From Diplocarpon mali (Eukaryota > Ascomycota > Leotiomycetes > Helotiales > Drepanopezizaceae): a stretch of 18,979 nucleotides of DNA. Under the pieces are notes generated by a model. The model saw only the letters and a program-made list of their open reading frames with translations, ran no database searches and was not told the origin of the DNA. The position numbers and the translations under genes are program-made. The DNA lies in assembly GCA_024741835.1 (NCBI GenBank), contig JAENRP010000555.1, positions 1 to 18,979 on the forward strand. The letters are read 5' to 3'. Below are positions 1-8,750 of this stretch, piece by piece (the first letter of the stretch is position 1; the number at the start of each line of letters is the position of its first letter).

Positions 1-3
1 TAA

Positions 4-3000
4 TTTATAAATAATAATTATAAAGTGATCTTTAAAGTTAAAATTAAAGATAGACTTTATATTATCTTAAAGGTAATATTATAGAAATTGACTCTTAGGC
101 CAGACCTATAAGTGGATTCCTTTAAGGAATGTGCACTTTCTACCTTAATACAATTAAGCGAGGATAAGGAGAATAAATAGACTCTTAAGCTAAGATCGTA
201 AGTGAAATTTGCGAAAATGACTCTTAAGCTAAGATTATAAATAGAATGCAACGTATCCTTAAAGATAACTCTTAAGCTAAGATTATAAATGAATTTAATA
301 GAAATGACTCTTAGGCTAAGACTACGAGTAGATTCTGCAGATTTGCTAATAATGACTTTTAAGCTAGGATTGCAAGTGAAATTCGTAGAAATAACTCTTA
401 GGCTAGGACTGCGAGTAAAATTCGCAAATTTATTAGAAATGACTCTTAAGCTAGGACTGCAAGTAGATCTTGCCATTTTTAGGAAATCGACTCTTAAGCT
501 AGGACCGTAAGTGGATCTTATAGTTTTACTAAAAACGACTCCCGAACTAGGCTTACAACTAGAAAACGGCAAAACCTCGAACTGCTATTACTAGTCCTTT
601 CTAGCCGCTAATAACAAAGTATCGATTAATAATAGGCTACTAAAGCTATTAGAAGCCGAAAGCCTATTAAGGTATTAATTAATATATAGAAGATTTATAT
701 ATTTAAGGCTAGAGAAATTAAAGGGCTTATATAAGGTCTTAACCTTAAAATAGAAGATTTAAATACTAAAGGATCGCCTAATATGCCGAATTTGCAAGCT
801 GATAAAACTTCGAAATCGGATGTAAACTAAGCTTAATCTATAAAAAGATTCAATACTAGCGCTAATATCTATTAATACTACTAGACTATTTACAACTTTA
901 ATTAAAGGAAATAATTAGTTTTCTTAAATAGTAGATAACTCTACTTAATAGATATAGACTATTTGCACTAAGACCAAATCTAAGCTTATAAAAAAGCTAG
1001 AAACTTAAAAAGTAATAAAGGAATGCTAGACCTAGTTAAAGCTAATAGCTATTAAGTCTAATAACGTATTAAAGATTAGGGCAAAGCTTAATAAATAGGC
1101 AAAATAAAGAGTTTACTATAAACTAATTATAATATATAAAGGTTCCTATTAAAATAGCATCGCTAAGCAAAGTATTTAATAAGTAAAGACTGACTATTGC
1201 GCTCTACTATAAGATGCTAACCTACTACTGGAATTCTAGGACCTTATAGTTAAAGTAAACGTATACTTATAAAATAGAATAGGTAGTAGACTAATAGTTA
1301 ATAGCACTTAAATATCGCTATATAAGGCATATTTCGGATAGAAATTAAGCTTAGACTATATCTGCGTCTTTAGAAGCGTTTGCTATTCTTATATTAGCCC
1401 GAAGTCCTAGCCTGCAAGTATAAAGAGTAAGAAGCTAATAGACTAAGGTAGAGAATATATATTTATTAAGTATATTAAATAGATAATAAAGCAATAGATA
1501 GTATATACGCTAGATCTAAGGCGAGTAATTATATCCTTAGTAGTTGAGTTCGATAAATCTCGAAATAAAGAAAAGCTATTCTTAAAGCTTTGCATACTTA
1601 GAGATTCGCAAAGTATACTAATCGATAGTAATACTATTAAGCCGAACTAATAACCCCTTTCTTTTAGCTTAGGTATATTAAGCGCACCCGCTAATCGACG
1701 ACCTGCTAATTGTCCAAAAGCCGAATAGACTATTCCTATTATCTGCAAACTGCTTAAAGTATAGAACAACTTTAATATTATTATCCCTTTAATTAAAGCA
1801 CCTATAGTAAAGGATATTCCTAAAATAGGTATAAGTAATAATAAGCCTCTACTATTAGAAAGCAGTTCCTTAGATAATAAGCCTATAGAACCTATAGCTA
1901 AACCTACGCCTTTAAAGAAGAATAGAGACCTAGAATTAGAAGATACCTTAGACGAATGCGAGTTTAAGCGTATCTAAGCTATAATAGCGCATAAGATCTA
2001 TAAGTTCGAACTTTAATAGAGCTTTAACAAAGATAATGCGTTTTTAGCCGCTAGGAGGATAATAAAAATCTCTCTTCTAAAGACGTATAATAAAGCTATT
2101 AATAATCTAAAGAATAAAGTAGTATAGAATAAGGCAATCTAAGAGAAGATAAGCTCTTTTACTATAAATAGTATATAGATAAAGGAACTAATACTAAAGG
2201 ACGTGAACTTAATATTAATAAAGTAGGTCTTTATAATTAAGATATATGCAGATAGAACCCTAAAGCGTTATAAGGTAAGGCTTATAGCTAAGGGCTTCTC
2301 CTAATAGTATAAAGAAGACTACTTTAATATATTTATACTAACAGTTCGTATAAATACCTTTTGCATATTCATAGCAATAGTAGCTGCTAAGGACCTTAAA
2401 TACAAATAGTATAATATTAAAAATGCATTTACTAAAGCGACTATAAAGGAACGGATTTTCCTCTCTTAACCTAATAGTATTCTTATATACGCTAGCCACT
2501 CTCTCTATATACTCTATAGTATCTATAGGCTTAAATAATCAGCCTATAATTAAAACCTCTTATATAACTCTACTTTAATAGAAATTGGATTCGTTTAAAG
2601 CCTAGCTAACCCTTATCTATTTACCTATGCTAAGTATAGAATTAAGTTGCTATTATATATTAACGATATTACTATAGCTATGAAAACAACTACTCAATTG
2701 GATTAGTTCTTTATAATAATTCGGAAACGTTTTAATACTAAGGATTTAAAAGGAATTTATAAGATCCTTAGCATCTGCATTATAAAGAACTATTCTACTT
2801 GAAAACTCTAGTTAGACTAAGAGCAGTATATTAAAAAGATCCTAGACCGAATAGGACTCTCTACTTATACTTCTAATTTTAAGCTAAAGCGTACTCCAAT
2901 CGAAGGAAAGTATAATAAGTTAGAGCCTACTAATGAAAATAAGCAAAGAGGAGATTTAAAGAAGTACTAATAGGATATTAAAGCAATTATATATACTATA

Positions 3001-3660
3001 ATATATATAAGACTAGATATCGCCTTTATTACTAGGCAACTTAATTAGAACTTAAAGGATCTAACGATTCGATATAAGAATGCAGTCAAGCGATTTAAAA
3101 GGTACCTTTAATTAATAATCATATAAAAGGTAAGATATAGACTAACGAAATATATAAGCGCAAAGCTTAAGATATATACCGATTCCGATTAGGCAAATAT
3201 AAAAGGTTAGAAAAGTATATCTAAAAGCGTAGCAGTATTATATAGCAGACCTATATTATAAGGAAGTAGGAAGTAGAAATCAATAGCTACTACAAGCATT
3301 AAGGCTAAATATATATCAATATTATTAAATTACAAGTAAAGATTATAAATTGCTTAAGTTTTAAAAGATATAGGTTTTGCTAAATATATTAAATAAAATA
3401 GGAACTATATTAATCTTTAAGCAGATAATATAAGGGCAATTGCACTTATAAAGAATCTATACTTATATAAGCGATCGAAATATATTAATATTACCTACTA
3501 CTTTATCTGCGACCTTATTATAAAGAATAAGTTATCAATTACCTATATCCTAATTGATCAAATAGTAGTAGATGGATTTATAAAGCTACTAAAGATAGTT
3601 GCAAAGTTCGAAGCGTTTAAAGATATACTAGGGTTATAGAAGATAGTAGGGGCTTAGCAG
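4..3660 (+). pseudogene. CopA-1 pol: protease tail, integrase, reverse transcriptase and RNase H remnant
   Basis: A single frame (codons starting at 4, 7, 10 and so on) can be followed for about 1,200 codons through many TAA/TAG stops without a net frameshift. It covers the protease C-terminus (4-90), a palindromic linker (91-560), the pre-integrase domain with a conserved Cys pair (about 679-800), integrase (about 820-1560), a variable linker, RT (about 2190-2890) and RNase H (about 2990-3620). The integrase D,D,E residues read N, N and K at 874, 1060 and 1165. The RT box normally YVDD reads YIND at 2656-2667. The RNase H D-W-A motif keeps D, but its Trp codon is TAG at 3187. These changes are G-to-A, as RIP makes. 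The gene is dead. The family call is firm; the exact C-terminus near 3640-3660 is uncertain. Confidence 0.93.
91..560 (+). repeat. Ten-copy array of the 23-bp palindromic module in the CopA-1 protease-integrase linker
   Basis: Copies start at 91, 181, 220, 268, 307, 355, 394, 442, 490 and 538. Successive distances are 90, 39, 48, 39, 48, 39, 48, 48, 48 and 48 less one final unit, all multiples of 3, so every copy is in the pol frame and reads roughly T-L-R/K-x-x-L-x-V. The last copy (538-560) is strongly decayed. Each unit is an imperfect palindrome beginning ACT and ending AGT. Spacers are AT-rich and vary in sequence. RIP has turned the CGA of better-kept copies into TAA, CAA or CGT-like triplets. 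The array lengthens a linker that is short in ordinary copia proteins. Confidence 0.9.
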
Positions 3661-3671
3661 ACTTAAGGACG

Positions 3672-3820
3672 ACTCCTAGGCCCGCCTTGCAAGTTAGGTC
3701 ATATAGTCTTATAAAGGAAAGTTTTTAAATCGACTCCTAGGCCTAGACCGCAAGTTAAGTTATATAGTCTTATAAAAGAACGCTTTTAGGAAATTTGACT
3801 CTTAGTCCTACCCTATGAGT
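3672..3820 (+). repeat. Three palindromic modules in the CopA-1 3' untranslated region
   Basis: Copies lie at 3672-3694, 3733-3755 and 3798-3820, just downstream of the RNase H domain. The spacings of 61 and 65 bp are not multiples of 3, unlike every copy inside pol, which fits non-coding placement. The same three copies occur at matching positions in the inverted CopA-2, so they were present before these two copies diverged. Between them and the LTR (3821-3959) I see only AT-rich untranslated sequence ending in a purine-rich stretch. Confidence 0.85.
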
Positions 3821-3950
3821 AGAGTTTAGTGATTTCAATAGAGGTTATTATTAATTAATTGTTTTTAATTTAAAAAGATACCTAAGAGTTAGATTAGCGC
3901 AAAAGGATAGTTATTATTTTCCCAATTATAAGTCAATTAGAGTAAGGTCT

Positions 3951-3959
3951 GAGTAAGGG
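3951..3959 (+). other. CopA-1 polypurine tract candidate
   Basis: The purine-rich stretch GAGTAAGGG lies immediately 5' of the LTR start at 3960, where the plus-strand primer of a copia element is expected. The equivalent stretch is present in inverted CopA-2 just beyond 14714. Confidence 0.6.
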
Positions 3960-4154
3960 TATTAAGATAGGTGATATAGCTATTACTCTAATATATTATC
4001 ATATGACCCTACTGCTTAATTAGTAGGATATTAATACATATATAGCTATAAGGAAGAAAGAGGTAACCTTCCTTCTTTAACTCTTACTAATATATCGACT
4101 ATCGACCTTTAGAAGCCTCCTTTACCTATTGCGCCGACTCACTTAAGCTCAATA
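3960..4154 (+). mobile_element. CopA-1 3' LTR, 195 bp
   Basis: The boundaries come from three aligned copies: this one, 14520-14714 (inverted) and 16920-17114. All are 195 bp. The LTR begins TATTAAGATAGG (the canonical TG probably lost to RIP) and ends CTCAATA (probably from CTCAACA). By eye it differs from the CopA-3 LTR at about 20 positions, almost all transitions. The next five bases, CAATC, would be the target duplication if the other end of the element were visible. Confidence 0.85.
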
Positions 4155-6959
4155 CAATCTGCTGTTACTGATATGCAGATCAAGGAAATAAAATCAGGGA
4201 AGACGCGAATCTGCGCTCCTTATAAGAAAGGCAGACCTCTCTAATACGTTAATAAACGTTCAGCTCACCCTCGACCTATAAAGGCACTTGACGAGCTATA
4301 TATCGATATGGTTCATCTAAAGCCAACTAGCCTTAACGGCTATAAATATGCCTTTATCTTCACTTGCTTAGCTATAATAGCTAAGTAGAGATAGACTTAT
4401 ATAAACAAATCTAATGCCTTCGAGGCAAATAAGAAGATGATCAGCCTCTTATAAACTTAATACAATTGTATAATCAAGCAGTAGAGAACTAATAAAGGCA
4501 AGGAGTACTCTCTTATATAAATGCAAATACTTATAGAAAACCTTAGCATAATTTTAGAAGAATCTACTCTATATACGCTAGAATAAGACGGCAGATTAGA
4601 ATAATCAATTCGTATACTAATGGAAAAGTTGCGAATAGCCGTAATTGACTAAAATATACCCTCCTTTCTCTAGCCTTACCTCCTTCTTTCGATAATATAT
4701 ATCATTAATCTTACCGCCTCTAATATTCTAAGTGGTAAGACTCTATATAAGGTCTTTTAGGATAATATCAAGCCTGATAAGCCTTATACTCCCTTAGTCA
4801 AGCATCTTCGAGTACTAGGCTATCGCATTTATATGCTTATTAAGAAAGAAAAGCGAACTTAAAGCAATAAACTCGCTTTAAGAGCAGAGGTAGGTACTCT
4901 TATTAGATTTGACAGCAGAAGTATCTATTAGATCTATATACTATTGCAACTAAGGGAGAAGATTATTCGATCTTCTTATATTCGATTCGATAAAGACGGC
5001 CTGATTATAGAGCCGCAATTGAGGGGTGATTTCACTCCTAGGCCAGGCCCGCGAGTCACTTCTTAAAACGATATTTTCACTCCTAGGCCGGGACCGCGAG
5101 TCAATTCTAACTCTTACGATTTTACTCCTAGGCCGGGACCGCGAGTTAATTCTGATTTAGGAGAAGCTAATAAAGCTGAGCTTCCAACTCTAAGAAAGAG
5201 AGGAAGACCTCCTAGTTTAAAGAATAAGGCTTACCCTTAGCCTTTTAAGAAGAGAGCTACTCGCTCTACTGCTCTTAGATTCAAAGCTAATAACTCTAAT
5301 AATAAAGAAGCCTATTTAGGCGCCTTCCATATAGCCTTACTCGACTCTTTATACCCAAATGACCTGAAAATAGTCGAATAAGCCCTCTCTTGCGCTAACG
5401 CTAATAAATAGAGATCTGCGATCAACTTTAAGTACAATTCCCTCACTTATAAGAATATATAAGTGGTAGTGAAATGCTTAAAACTCTTTAAAGACGATAG
5501 AGTACTTAGATCAAGGCTTGTCTTTAAAATAAAAAGAGACTAAAATAGGGAAATCTCCTAATAAAAGATCAGATTCGTTATATAAGGCTATATATAATAA
5601 TAAGGTCGAGATTATAACTAAACATTTGCAAGAGTATGCAAATCTGTAGTTTAGAAGATCGCAATTGCACTTATAGCGCTATACAACTTCAAGCTAAATT
5701 AGTTCGATATTAAGATAGCTTTCCTTAATTTAAAAACTGACTCTAACATCTATATCAAATTACCTCCTAGATATACTTAAGATAAGGTCGTTCTTTTACC
5801 TTAAGACTACTATCTTAAGCTTCTTAAGGCCTTATATAGCTTAAAGCAATCTCTACAACTATAATAAGAAAAGCTACGGTCTAAGCTGCAAAAGCTCGAT
5901 TTTCAACCTCTTAATACTAATAATTGCGTATATATCAACCGCGCCTCTCAGATTCTTATTATTACCTACATCGACGACTTCCTTATAGTAGCAAAGAAGG
6001 GTGATATATATAATAAGTTTAAAAGAGATCTTCGCAACCTCTTCGAAATTATAAGTGGCGAACTAGCTAACTACTTCTTAAGAGTACGTATAGTTAGAGA
6101 TCGATAAAATAGAACGATCTTACTTTATTAAAATGCCTATATTAATAAGGTTCTTAAATGTTTTTATATAACTAATTGTAAGAGCGTACTAACGCCTTTT
6201 ACTAGTAGCTATAAAGTTCATATAGTCAAATTTGAAGGCCAAGCCACTCTATAAGAAGTGAAGCTATACTAAGAGATCTATGGTTCTTTATAGTACCTTG
6301 CGCACTATATGTATTAGGATATACTATACTACTGCTCTATTCTTAGCAAATTCCTCACTAACCCTTTACTATAATATATAGTAGCTTTAAAACGAGTTTT
6401 ATAATACTTATAAGGAATGCGATTCTATTATACTACCTTTAGAAGTAAAACAATTGACTTAGAGCTTTAGAAATTGCATAGCTACTGCGATTCTAACTAG
6501 GCAGGTGATAAAGGAAGTAGAGCCTCCTATTCTAGGGCCGTCTTCTTCCTTAATAATGGCATAATTACCGCCTCCTTTAAGTGATAAACTATTATCGCTC
6601 TCTTATCTATAGAGGTAGAGTATATTGCTATATGCAAATTCGCATAAGAGGCCTCTTAGATACGCTAAGTACTTAAGGAAATGGGCTATAGTAATAACAA
6701 CGCTACTAAAGTCGAGATGATCTGCAATAACTAAGGAGCCCTTTATCTTACTGAAAACCCCGAATATTATTAAAGAACGAAGTAAATCGATATCAAGTTC
6801 TATTATATTCGGTAAGAGCTTTAGAAAGGCCATTTGGACCTCTAGTATATAAATACTAAAGATAACGCTGCTAATAGACTTATTAAGAGCTTAAATAGCT
6901 CCAACTATGCCGCCTTTATCAAATTGTTAAATATAAAGGTTCTGCACCTCGATTAAGGG
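4155..6959 (+). pseudogene. CopB pol: integrase, reverse transcriptase and RNase H remnant
   Basis: One frame (4155, 4158 and so on) runs about 930 codons with scattered TAA/TAG and no net frameshift. Near 4212 a C-A-P-Y-K-K-G-R-P segment is the pre-integrase Cys pair with its second Cys changed to Tyr. Integrase follows (about 4270-4680): the first catalytic Asp survives (Y-I-D-M-V), the D-N-G-x-E-Y region reads N-K-G-K-E-Y, and the G-x-x-E-Q helix keeps its Glu. The integrase-RT linker holds three palindromic modules (5034-5146) and an R-K-R-G-R-P segment (about 5194-5211) resembling an AT-hook. RT has an intact Y-I-D-D at 5967-5978. RNase H (about 6470-6860) has the D-W-A-G-D motif as N-stop-A-G-D, the stop replacing Trp. 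The terminal TAA at 6957 may itself be a mutated CAA. Confidence 0.92.
5034..5146 (+). repeat. Three palindromic modules in the CopB integrase-RT linker
   Basis: Copies lie at 5034-5056, 5079-5101 and 5124-5146, exactly 45 bp apart and in the pol frame, each reading T-P-R-P-G-P-R-V. They are among the best preserved copies in the window and are far more GC-rich than their surroundings. The first is preceded by GGGGTGATTT, the same leader found before the copy at 7031. Confidence 0.92.
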
Positions 6960-7030
6960 GTGATTTTTTTTTTTGCACCTCTATTATAAGGTGATTTTTT
7001 TTACACTTCTATTAAGGGGTGATTTTTTTT
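6945..7030 (+). repeat. Triplicated hairpin plus T-tract repeat in the CopB 3' untranslated region
   Basis: Three tandem units of 31, 28 and 27 bp start at 6945, 6976 and 7004. Each has a CACCTC-like arm, a short AT loop, a GGGGTG-like arm and GA, then a run of T (11, 8 and 8). In RNA each arm pair can form a stem of about 6 bp, with decay in units two and three. The last unit runs straight into the palindromic module at 7031. Confidence 0.75.
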
Positions 7031-7053
7031 ACTCCTGGGCCAGGCCTGCGAGT
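7031..7053 (+). repeat. Near-consensus palindromic module in the CopB 3' region
   Basis: This is one of the least mutated copies: ACTCCTGGGCC, a central A, then GGCCTGCGAGT. It lies downstream of pol, after the hairpin/T-tract repeats, so it is probably not translated. Of 11 arm pairs, 8 are Watson-Crick, two are G-T and one is mismatched. Confidence 0.88.
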
Positions 7054-7083
7054 TGATTTTAACTTACTAAAGGGTGGATTTCC

Positions 7084-7120
7084 TACTCTAGAGTAGAGCG
7101 CGCTAGCGAACTCTACTCTA
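7084..7120. repeat. Overlapping perfect palindromes in the CopB 3' region
   Basis: Positions 7084-7097 are a perfect 14-bp palindrome (CTACTCT then AGAGTAG). Its right half also starts a 10-bp perfect inverted repeat, 7089-7098 with 7111-7120, around a 12-base loop containing GCTAGC. This is unlike the 23-bp module. Function unknown. The flanking 7121-7215 is AT-rich with no feature I recognise. Confidence 0.7.
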
Positions 7121-7215
7121 TTTCCCATATCTGCAAGTTGATTTTTTATGCGAAACTATAAATTATAACAAAAGTTATAATATTATATATATTGCTAGCG
7201 AGTACCTTTAAAGGT

Positions 7216-7228
7216 CTCCCTAGAGGGG
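7216..7228 (+). other. CopB polypurine tract candidate
   Basis: A stretch ending in AGAGGGG lies directly before the inferred LTR start TGTATTATAAG at 7229. A purine block at this place is expected for plus-strand priming in copia elements. Confidence 0.6.
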
Positions 7229-7463
7229 TGTATTATAAGTATGCCTATTATATATTTATCATATGATCTATTATATGATATATCATATATATAATATATC
7301 ATATGACTTGCCATATGACTTAGTAGCAGCCCTTGTTAAATAGCTCGTAGTTAAAGAGCTCTTATGAATCAAGACACTCAATATCGTCGTTTGCACTTCA
7401 TACTTCTTCGTGCCCTCTTCTAGTTCACTATCAAGTTTACTATCAGAGAACCTTATTGCTACA
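7229..7463 (+). mobile_element. CopB 3' LTR, about 235 bp
   Basis: It starts TGTATTATAAGTATGCC after a purine tract and ends TTATTGCTACA, giving matching TGTA/TACA termini. The first third is rich in CATATG-centred palindromes (7257-7315). The last third is pyrimidine-rich, as in the U5 of fungal copia LTRs. No second copy is in the window, so the 3' boundary rests on the TACA terminus and on where gypsy gag homology begins. Confidence 0.7.
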
Positions 7464-7465
7464 CT

Positions 7466-8130
7466 ATAGGTTTAATATTATATAACGAGTTCTGATTTAA
7501 GTTCGTCACCTTTGCTATAGCTAATAAGATCGATCAATCTTATTAGTTTAATAATATCTATAAAAAGGTCTCTTTAGCCTTAAAGAACGACCTTTAAGTA
7601 GAGAAGTATAAAATAAATAATAATTATACTACTTTAGATAAGTTCTTAGCTATTGCGGATTATAAGGCTTATAATATTAAGTAAGAAGAAGCCTATAATA
7701 CTTAATAAGTCGCCTTTGCTATCGCATTCTCCCTTTTAAAGGACCGCGTCCTTAGCATACTAAAAAGGGAGTTATAAAGACCTATAGCCATAGCTACCTC
7801 CCTAGCTCTTTGTACTTATTCTCCCTCGCTAGCGGCTTACTAAGAAGGGTCTGCTAGCCCAAAGCTATTATCTAATCTCTACTATAACTGCAAAGCCTTT
7901 AATCACTATATAATAGACTGCCTTAAGCTAAAGAAGTAGGGCGAGTTTATAATAGCTAAAGTTAAGATAGAAAACAACCTGCTATTAAGAAACTGCTAAG
8001 CTATAGTAAAGACTCCTACTATAATATAGGTTATAATTTATAAAAAGACTTAGATTTTGATTCCTACTTATTAATAGGCGGCTGCCAGTTCTTAGTTCTT
8101 ATAGAACTAGCTTAAAATAGATCATTTATT
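7466..8130 (+). pseudogene. GypA gag remnant with zinc knuckle
   Basis: In the frame starting at 7466 the sequence reads as the C-terminal half of a gypsy gag. A charged, helical segment (about 7470-7760) includes a run recognisable as the retrotransposon gag core. After it comes a CCHC zinc knuckle at 7880-7921, in which the first Cys is now Tyr, while the second Cys, His and last Cys remain (C-x4-H-x4-C intact). Many TAA/TAG codons interrupt it. The N-terminus and start codon are missing because CopB's LTR replaces them. Gag lies one frame away from pol; the switch falls near 8100-8140. Confidence 0.82.
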
Positions 8131-8637
8131 AAAATAGTTACTTATATTAATAGTAAAGCTAATATTTTCAATATTATTAAAACGTCTTTAGCATACTAGC
8201 TCTCTTAAAGACTTGAGGTGAAGTTTATTAAACTACTTAAACCGATTACCCCTACTGGCTATAATAGCCTTAAGGGAGAAACCATTCGATTCGCTATCTT
8301 ACTTACCTTTATAATCGATAGGCGATAAATCAACTTCCCTTTCCTAATTATAAGCTTAAGAGCAACTGACGTTTTAATTAGCAAGAAGTTCCTAGAGCAC
8401 TATAACTTTAAATAGTCCTATAGAAAGGGAAAAAATAGTATCTTTTAGCCTAAGGATATGCCTATTATCCTTTACTTTAATTAACGTATACTAATCGATC
8501 TCTTATAGCTAATAAAACCTCTAATAGCCTAATAAGATATCGATTGTCAAGCAGCTATAATAGACGCTAAAGATAAAGACCTTAGAATGGCCTAAGTCTA
8601 GCTCTCGATGCTAGCAAGCAATAACGCCTCGAATTCT

Positions 8638-8750
8638 ACTCCTAGGCCTAGCCTGCGAGTGAAAACTGCAAACTCGAATTCTACTCCTAGGCCTAGTTTG
8701 CAAATGAAAACTTCGAACTCGAATTCCATTCTTAAGCCTAGCTTGCAAGT
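8638..8750 (+). repeat. Three palindromic modules in the GypA protease-RT linker
   Basis: Copies lie at 8638-8660, 8683-8705 and 8728-8750, each 45 bp apart and in the pol frame, reading T-P-R-P-S-L-R-V in the best copy. Spacers are 22 bp and resemble each other (GAAAACT...CTCGAATTC). The surrounding 95-codon stretch is open because this part is less mutated. The same three copies occur in GypB at 14201-14313. Confidence 0.92.

Larger units (their letters stand above)
1..4154 (+). mobile_element. CopA-1: Ty1/copia retrotransposon, 5'-truncated, RIP-decayed
   Basis: This is the 3' part of a copia-type LTR retrotransposon. Domain order is the end of protease, a long palindrome array, pre-integrase zinc region, integrase, linker, reverse transcriptase (RT), RNase H, 3' untranslated region and 3' LTR. 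Integrase before RT identifies the copia superfamily. The window starts inside the element, so its 5' LTR, gag and most of the protease are not seen. The LTR end at 4154 abuts the interior of a second copia element (CopB), which indicates that CopA-1 inserted into CopB. Positions 1755-4154 match the inverted copy CopA-2 at 14520-16919 over exactly 2400 bases. Confidence 0.93.
4155..7463 (+). mobile_element. CopB: second Ty1/copia family, 5'-truncated by CopA-1 insertion
   Basis: This is the 3' part of a copia element from another family than CopA: its pol sequence and LTR differ. The order is pre-integrase, integrase, linker with palindromes, RT, RNase H, a 3' untranslated region with hairpin repeats, and LTR. 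It begins abruptly at the CopA-1 LTR end. It is less decayed than CopA: more CA and TG dinucleotides survive and the RT active site is intact. Its own LTR ends at 7463 against a gypsy gag, so CopB itself appears to have inserted into GypA. Confidence 0.9.

Noticed and set aside
91..560. CRISPR array
   Set aside because: Repeats of 23 bp with 16-25-bp spacers look similar at first sight, but repeats are degenerate, spacings are multiples of 3 in the pol frame, spacers resemble each other, and the setting is a eukaryotic retrotransposon.
57..572. Antisense 171-codon open frame as a gene
   Set aside because: It mirrors the palindrome array, lies inside a decayed pol and lacks any other domain; it is open because RIP stops fall in the sense frame.
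1..3660. Alternative genetic code (TAA/TAG read as Gln, as in ciliates)
   Set aside because: Stops occupy conserved Trp and Arg positions as well as Gln, and TG/CA depletion explains all of them as mutation. No single reassignment fits.
3846..4154. A 309-bp CopA LTR starting at 3846
   Set aside because: CopA-1 and CopA-2 are alike over this length, but CopA-3 starts cleanly at the base equivalent to 3960, right after a purine tract, so the LTR is 195 bp and 3846-3959 is 3' untranslated sequence.
6603..6833. Minus-strand 76-codon open frame
   Set aside because: It is antisense to CopB RNase H, whose sense frame matches the family.
6945..7030. Rho-independent terminators
   Set aside because: Hairpin plus T-run has the right shape, but the context is a eukaryotic retroelement; reported as a repeat instead.
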